The notes under the pieces are model-generated. The model searched no databases. It saw nothing but the letters and a program-made list of their open reading frames with translations, and was not told the DNA's origin. A program made the position numbers and the translations under genes. From JBBRXJ01 sp038248505 (GTDB lineage: Bacteria > Bacteroidota > Bacteroidia > Bacteroidales > JBBRXJ01), in the NCBI GenBank assembly GCA_038248505.1, contig JBBRXJ010000074.1, positions 1 to 17,633 of the forward strand: a stretch of 17,633 nucleotides of DNA, written 5' to 3'. Positions 13,394 through 17,633 of the stretch are shown piece by piece. The first letter of the stretch is position 1. Each line of letters starts with the position of its first letter.

Positions 13394-14811
13394 AGCTTAT
13401 TCTTGATATAAATATTAATGAGCTTTTTTACTTTTGGTGTGTCAAATACCTCAGCAAATCTTTCTTGTACATCATTGAAGTCTTCGAAATTTATGGTAAA
13501 GGCTTGTTCGAAATATTTTAGCGCTTTGTCAAAATAGTTATTTGCAAAGCAATATGCAGCCAGATAATAGTTCACACGTGCTATGTCTGAATGGTAAAAG
13601 AGTGATTCTTCAAGAATTGAAATGGCACGATCGATATCAGAGAAGTCGTACCATACTTCTGAAAAACGAATCCAATATTCATAATTGAGTTGTTCAATAA
13701 TAAGAGCCTTTTCAAAAGCTCTTGAGGCATTTTCTTTATCGCCAGCAGCTGCATACAATTCTGCTAGGTCAACTAAAAAGAGATCGTTGTCGGTCTCTGA
13801 CTCAACAGCCTTCAGCATATATTGGATACTATCTTGAATATTGTTTTGTTGTAATTTAACTTTTGAAATGTTATACCATGCATCGGCATATTGTGGGTCA
13901 ATATCAATGGCTTGTTGATAGGAATTCAATGCTTCCTCTAGGTTTCCTAACTCCTCATAACAATATCCTATGTTGCAATACACTTCAACATAGTCATCAT
14001 TCATTTCTATAAACTCTTTATAAAGATCGAGTGCTTCGTTAAATTTATTTTGTCGTATATAAACATTGGCTTTATTTAGATACACTAATGAATAACTTTC
14101 GTCTATTGCCAACGCATAATCATAGGCTTCTATAGCCTTATCAAACAATTCTTGCTTTTCATATACGCCTCCAATTTTGTACCAAACCATTTCAGAATAC
14201 GGTTCTTCATCGAGGTATAAATTGTAAAATTGCAAGCTTTTTCTGAAGTCGTTATTGCGCTCGTAACAGTATCCTAAATCATATATTACGGCAAGATTGC
14301 TTGTGTCAATGTCATAGGCAAGACGTAAATATTTTAGGGCAAGTTTAAAATGCTGAAGATTCATAAAAGTGATGCCAATGTTATGCAATAGCTCATCTTT
14401 GTCTTCGTCGGCTAAGGATATGGCGTGGTCAAACTGTCTTATGGCTTCTTTTATGTTTCCTAGTATATTGTATGCTAGTCCTTTAAGTATGAAAATCTCT
14501 TCGTTGCCCGATTCCATTTTTTCAAGTAGATTGAGCAGTTTTAATGCCTGAAATGGTTTACCTTCATCTATGAGTAATTGGGCATTTTTAATTTTTATTG
14601 AGTTTGCTCCTGGATGTTGTTGACTGGCAATATTTACTGCCATTTCAGCGCTTTGGAATTCATCATTTTCAATGTAATAATCAATGATTTCTTCAAATTC
14701 ATGCACATCAAAGTAGCAATCCTTTTCTTTTTTCAGCATGTCTTCGTAACGACGAACAACTGCCTCAAAAAACTCCTCATTATCAAACATTTCACGATCA
14801 CGCTCGTCCAT
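13390..14811 (-). CDS. Tetratricopeptide-repeat (TPR) protein
   Basis: This 473-residue soluble protein is built almost entirely of TPR helices (about 11-12 repeats, ~residues 20-450); clear units are YADAWYNISKVKLQQNNIQDS and YSLVYLNKANVYIRQNKFNEA. The frame is open to 14934, but MDERDREMF at 14811 is preferred. It has AGAGG four bases before the ATG, and the 41 residues before it are basic, low-complexity and unlike the rest. No signal peptide or membrane segment is visible. TPR proteins are scaffolds for protein contacts and the partner cannot be named. It is first in an operon with the phosphosulfolactate-synthase-like gene (4-base overlap) and aroE, an arrangement I recognise as recurring in Bacteroidetes. 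Confidence 0.88.
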   Translation of the reverse strand: MDERDREMFDNEEFFEAVVRRYEDMLKKEKDCYFDVHEFEEIIDYYIENDEFQSAEMAVNIASQQHPGANSIKIKNAQLLIDEGKPFQALKLLNLLEKMESGNEEIFILKGLAYNILGNIKEAIRQFDHAISLADEDKDELLHNIGITFMNLQHFKLALKYLRLAYDIDTSNLAVIYDLGYCYERNNDFRKSLQFYNLYLDEEPYSEMVWYKIGGVYEKQELFDKAIEAYDYALAIDESYSLVYLNKANVYIRQNKFNEALDLYKEFIEMNDDYVEVYCNIGYCYEELGNLEEALNSYQQAIDIDPQYADAWYNISKVKLQQNNIQDSIQYMLKAVESETDNDLFLVDLAELYAAAGDKENASRAFEKALIIEQLNYEYWIRFSEVWYDFSDIDRAISILEESLFYHSDIARVNYYLAAYCFANNYFDKALKYFEQAFTINFEDFNDVQERFAEVFDTPKVKKLINIYIKNKL

Positions 14812-15209
14812 AATGCCTCTTTTCTTTATTATAAAGTAAATGTATGACTTTTTTGAGTAAAAAGAAAGTCTTATATTCTTTATTTTTATGAACGATTTTA
14901 TGGTGAAAATTTTTTCAATCATGGTATTAGTCACCTATTTATGTCAATGTTTCCCCTTATTTTTTTTTTTTGTATTTTTTTTGATTATGCTAAATAGCAC
15001 ACTAGAATAAGGGAGCAATTGTAATGAGCTAAAATCTACACATTTAATAATTTCAATTGTGCTTTATCTCTAGGTGATTGATATAGTATTTGCCAATTGT
15101 GTTAGCTCCTATAAAATGATATACAAACCTTATTCCTCAATGTGACATCTCAGCCACCTACTTTGATATTTTAATATGAAATTTGTCCTTGGTGTATCAT
15201 TATGCAGAA
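14812..15209. other. Gene-free stretch upstream of the TPR operon with inverted repeats
   Basis: About 400 bases lie between the TPR gene start and the glycosidase stop. They hold a long T-rich run (14960-14982), a possible minus-strand -7 word TACATTTA near 14835 for the TPR operon (one mismatch to TAnnTTTG), nested short inverted repeats (15005-15135) and the inverted termini described separately. No coding region is convincing. Confidence 0.6.
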
Positions 15210-15213
15210 TCAA
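14981..15213. mobile_element. Possible MITE or decayed IS end pair (233 bp)
   Basis: The left edge reads TTGATTATGCTAAATAGCAC and the right edge, read on the minus strand, TTGATTCTGCATAATGATAC. The first 22 bases agree at about two thirds of positions, and both are preceded outward by a T-run (TATTTTTTT). The right edge is a 21/23 match to the putative terminus of the IS1595-type element at 17453-17475. Inside are GAATAAGG/CCTTATTC (15005-15012/15128-15135) and GAGCTAA/TTAGCTC (15026-15032/15102-15108), also inverted. No transposase is present inside. The left edge is the weak part of the call. Confidence 0.35.
15191..15213 (+). repeat. 23-bp inverted repeat, copy at glycosidase stop codon
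   Basis: The sequence begins GGTGTATCATTATGCAG and ends AATCAA. It matches the reverse complement of 17453-17475 at 21 of 23 positions; the differences are the C/G at position 8 and the T/A at position 11. It covers the TGA stop (15210-15212, minus strand) of the glycosidase gene. Confidence 0.75.
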
Positions 15214-17312
15214 AAAAATATAATGGCTGCGTCTGGCTTATGAAAATCAATATCTATCCGAACAAATCCATTATCGTCAATCTTTGTTTTAATAAAATCA
15301 GATTGATATTCAATTTTTTTAACTTTTGTATTTGTAATATATGTATAGTGCCCCTTTGTATTTGATATGATTACTAATACACCTCTCCCATCATATATTT
15401 TTTCATATATCTCAGGAGAATTACCTGGGGTTCCAGTTATTTTTATTTGTGCTTTTGTAATATCATTGCGTACGTTTTTATAATGCTTCATCATTTCAGC
15501 AATATTTGATACTCCTGAATCGCTTATTGAATTTATATCGCCCCACCAACCATTCTGACCAAGAATCATTGATGCAAAATTTATACGCTGGCTGCTAATA
15601 GGATCATCTGCCTGATAATGAGTTAGCATAGTTACCATTGGTATCCATGTATCAAAAGTGAGGGGCATACGCATTATCCATGGTCTCGCAGGTCCTGGAT
15701 TTACAAAGATATTTGACCATTGTTCCATGGGAATTGATATATCCAAATTATCGTAATACGGACCATTATTCATCAGAAAATATTTCCCTACTTCAAGGAA
15801 AGACAATCCAAAGCTACGCCCTTTCTCTGTTACATCAAAGTCAACTATAGCTTTAGGGCATGTCAGCAGTAATTTTTTAACCACTTTATTCATATACTCT
15901 GGCAATAAGAATGAATAACTAGCAGCACGATCTTCTGCCGTATTATCAATCGTTCCATGATAATGTCCTGGTTCATTACAACCCGTTTGATTGATAGCAT
16001 CCCATTTAAAATATGTAACGCCAGTTTCACGATGTAAGCGAATCAGATTATCGGCAAATGTTTCCCAGTAGCTACTAACAAGGCATATTTTATAACTCTT
16101 TTCCGTTTCCCACACCTCAAAAGGCCCGTGAATTTTCCCATTTTTTTTCATAATTTCCTTTTGATGTTTTTGCATCGCGGCGCTACTCATAGCAACCTCA
16201 TTGGGGCTAAACCATAAACCCATCTTCATATTGCAACTGTCAAGTAATGCTTTTACTTCTTTTAATTTATCAGGAAATTTTATGGTATCGATTTGCCAAT
16301 CGCCCGTTTTTTGAAACCAGCCAGCATCAATTACAAAAACCTCAACACCGAGCTGATGAGAACGGCGTATTTGTTTTTTAATATCTTTCAAATTGATTGA
16401 AGTGAGATACTTATTTTTATTATACCATTTATCTCGCTCTTGAAATCCCCATGTATTATAGTATATATAAGGGATTCTACTCTCTTTTCCTAAACAAAAA
16501 TCATTTAAAATAAATGTCCTATATTTTTTTGATAAATCATTCGTTGTACCTTTGCAACTTGCAATTTGGAACCACAACGTCTGAAATCCTTCACCAATAT
16601 GAAGTGCCTGCTTGTCAATGTAATTTCCTTTTGTGGCTTTTAAACGTATAGAATGATCGGCAGCAAAACTATAATTTAAAAAGATGGACGGAAAAGTTGA
16701 TCCATGTTCGTAAGCCATAAGAAAAGTATGCGTTTTATTTGAGGCTGAAATAATAGGCCCCATACGATCTACTCCATTTGATATTTCGGAGTTGGTTAAA
16801 GGCAAATCTTGCAGATTGTAACTATGCGATATTTCATTGAAGGTTGAAAGGCGATGTTCGATAATTTGGTATTCGTTATTTGTATTGATTGTAAAGTAGG
16901 TTAACTGATCACTTCCGTTTACTTTTGTTAAATAGTGAGGTGTACTAGATGAAAGCGAATATCGAAAACGTACAACTGGACTGTTTTCATAAAGCATAAA
17001 TGTGAGATTAAGATGGATTGTTGAATCAGCTTTCAATGTTCCAGTCAATTTTATGGTTGTTGATTGCTGTAGTCTGTCTCTCGTTTCAGATTGTAAATTA
17101 ATGCTTGAAGTTTTTGCTATTATAGTCTTTCCATCTATTTCAAATGATGGGTATTCAATTGAAATAGTCTTTTTTGAGTTGAAGTCTTCATACTGCCAAA
17201 ACGCATTTCCATCATTCATTACATTAACCTGTACGAAATTATTTTTATAGCTTATTTTATTGCATGATGACGATGCAATTATTATTGCAAATAGATAGAT
17301 GTATTTTTTCAT
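15210..17312 (-). CDS. Lipoprotein glycoside hydrolase, GH36/alpha-galactosidase-like
   Basis: This 700-residue exported glycosidase starts at the ATG at 17312, which gives a lipoprotein signal MKKYIYLFAIIIASSSC with lipidated C17; the longer frame would begin with TTG and spoil it. Residues ~20-260 are a beta-sandwich N-domain. Residues ~270-600 are a (beta/alpha)8 barrel with VFVIDAGWF, GLWFSPNEV, and YFKWDAIN, whose D438 is the likely nucleophile as in the KWD motif of GH36/GH27. D491/D493 (VDFDVTEKGR) lie where the acid/base is expected. The remainder is a beta C-domain. It probably cleaves alpha-galactosides or related alpha-linked sugars at the cell surface; substrate specificity is not readable, and no SusC/SusD or sugar transporter gene is nearby. 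A 23-bp repeat shared with the adjacent IS overlaps its stop codon. Confidence 0.82.
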   Translation of the reverse strand: MKKYIYLFAIIIASSSCNKISYKNNFVQVNVMNDGNAFWQYEDFNSKKTISIEYPSFEIDGKTIIAKTSSINLQSETRDRLQQSTTIKLTGTLKADSTIHLNLTFMLYENSPVVRFRYSLSSSTPHYLTKVNGSDQLTYFTINTNNEYQIIEHRLSTFNEISHSYNLQDLPLTNSEISNGVDRMGPIISASNKTHTFLMAYEHGSTFPSIFLNYSFAADHSIRLKATKGNYIDKQALHIGEGFQTLWFQIASCKGTTNDLSKKYRTFILNDFCLGKESRIPYIYYNTWGFQERDKWYNKNKYLTSINLKDIKKQIRRSHQLGVEVFVIDAGWFQKTGDWQIDTIKFPDKLKEVKALLDSCNMKMGLWFSPNEVAMSSAAMQKHQKEIMKKNGKIHGPFEVWETEKSYKICLVSSYWETFADNLIRLHRETGVTYFKWDAINQTGCNEPGHYHGTIDNTAEDRAASYSFLLPEYMNKVVKKLLLTCPKAIVDFDVTEKGRSFGLSFLEVGKYFLMNNGPYYDNLDISIPMEQWSNIFVNPGPARPWIMRMPLTFDTWIPMVTMLTHYQADDPISSQRINFASMILGQNGWWGDINSISDSGVSNIAEMMKHYKNVRNDITKAQIKITGTPGNSPEIYEKIYDGRGVLVIISNTKGHYTYITNTKVKKIEYQSDFIKTKIDDNGFVRIDIDFHKPDAAIIFF

Positions 17313-17360
17313 AGCTGGCTTATTATGTTTCAACGATAAAGATAACTTTTTCTATATAGT

Positions 17361-17372
17361 TTTGATATCAAA
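17361..17372. promoter_or_regulatory. Palindrome TTTGATATCAAA upstream of the glycosidase
   Basis: This perfect 12-bp palindrome lies about 50-60 bases before the glycosidase ATG. A minus-strand -7-like word TATCTTTA (one mismatch to TAnnTTTG) lies between them. It could be an operator or contribute the -33 TTTG. AT-rich DNA gives such palindromes by chance fairly often. Confidence 0.3.
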
Positions 17373-17452
17373 TCCATTTGTTCCGATGAATATTTTTATT
17401 TGATTTTTATTGAGCTATTTATTAAATCATTATGATATTTCATAAAAAGAAA

Positions 17453-17475
17453 TTGATTCTGCATTATCATACACC
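17453..17475 (+). repeat. Putative left terminal inverted repeat of the IS1595-type element
   Basis: TTGATTCTGCATTATC and the following ACACC lie 51 bases before the transposase ATG, a usual distance for an IS left end. The right end is outside the window. An inverted copy (21/23) is at 15191-15213, so the glycosidase gene lies between two outward-facing ends. Confidence 0.55.
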
Positions 17476-17526
17476 TCCGACACGTTTTGACTTATCAATC
17501 AGATAGTTTCGCAAGAAAAAGAAGAT

Positions 17527-17633
17527 ATGAATATATTAAATTTTTCTCAGCGATTTCCTGATGAACTTTCATGTAGAGAGCACTTTAGAGATGTAAGAAT
17601 TAAAAACGGTGTGAAATGCAAAAAATGTGGATG
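17527..17633 (+). CDS. IS1595-family (ISXO2-like) transposase, N-terminal fragment at window edge
   Basis: The first 35 codons are visible: MNILNFSQRFPDELSCREHF and onward to GVKCKKCG, where the window ends. This is the typical start of ISXO2/IS1595-type transposases, with an FPDExxC..HF segment followed by the first CxxC pair of an N-terminal zinc ribbon. The DDE-type catalytic domain lies beyond the edge, so it cannot be said whether the gene is intact. AAGAAGAT directly before the ATG is a fair ribosome-binding site. The putative terminal repeat at 17453-17475 lies upstream. Confidence 0.75.
   Translation, partial: MNILNFSQRFPDELSCREHFRDVRIKNGVKCKKCG

Noticed and set aside
14812..14934. 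Upstream extension of the TPR protein by 41 residues
   Set aside because: The extension is basic and low in complexity with no TPR character, and a good ribosome-binding site (AGAGG) lies directly before the ATG at 14811.
14935..14990. The long T-run as a rightward terminator
   Set aside because: No GC-rich stem precedes it and no rightward gene ends nearby.

Overview
The window looks like a chromosomal segment of an AT-rich member of the Bacteroidota (Bacteroidetes). Signs of this are a GH3 glycosidase/beta-lactamase-type hydrolase fusion, TAnnTTTG-type -7 promoter words, weak Shine-Dalgarno sequences, a TPR / phosphosulfolactate-synthase-like / AroE operon, and remnants of IS110-type and IS1595-type elements. 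The assignment rests on gene content and composition only.

Left end (1-3068): the 3' part of a GH3-beta-lactamase fusion gene runs rightward and is cut by the window edge. It is followed by a ~750-base stretch without an intact gene. That stretch holds a truncated IS110-type transposase start (21 codons) with a strongly self-complementary leader, two CCCTAACGGG stem-loops, and a terminator hairpin just past the end of the leftward operon.

Main block (3069-11001, all leftward, tightly packed): a sulfur-assimilation operon. In transcription order it encodes a ThiS/HcyS-type sulfur carrier ending in GGG; a PLP-dependent O-acetylhomoserine sulfhydrylase (MetY-like); an E1-like adenylyltransferase (MoeB/ThiF/HesA); a DsrE-family protein; a TusA-family protein; a JAMM metalloprotease; a sirohaem nitrite/sulfite reductase fused to a helical (HEPN-like) region and a C-terminal TusA domain; a precorrin-2 dehydrogenase; a uroporphyrinogen-III methyltransferase with a degenerate HemC-like N-terminal extension; and a second JAMM protease 62% identical to the first. 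The gene set matches the protein-thiocarboxylate route to homocysteine known from Wolinella succinogenes (HcyS, HcyF, HcyD, MetY, Sir). Here the carrier lacks the extra C-terminal alanine, the protease is duplicated, and TusA/DsrE relay proteins and the sirohaem genes are added.

Divergent regulator (11053-11830): a NarL/LuxR-type regulator with a degenerate receiver domain faces away from the sulfur operon. The shared intergenic region holds an 8-bp-arm inverted repeat and a direct repeat spaced 22 bp, which are good candidate operators.

Right part (11856-17312, leftward): a three-gene operon (TPR protein, phosphosulfolactate-synthase-like protein, shikimate dehydrogenase), a ~400-base gene-free stretch with inverted repeats, and a lipoprotein glycosidase of GH36/alpha-galactosidase type. 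The window ends in the first 35 codons of an IS1595/ISXO2-type transposase. A 23-bp repeat lies in front of that transposase and recurs inverted (21/23) across the stop codon of the glycosidase; a third, weaker copy at 14981 may bound a small non-autonomous element.
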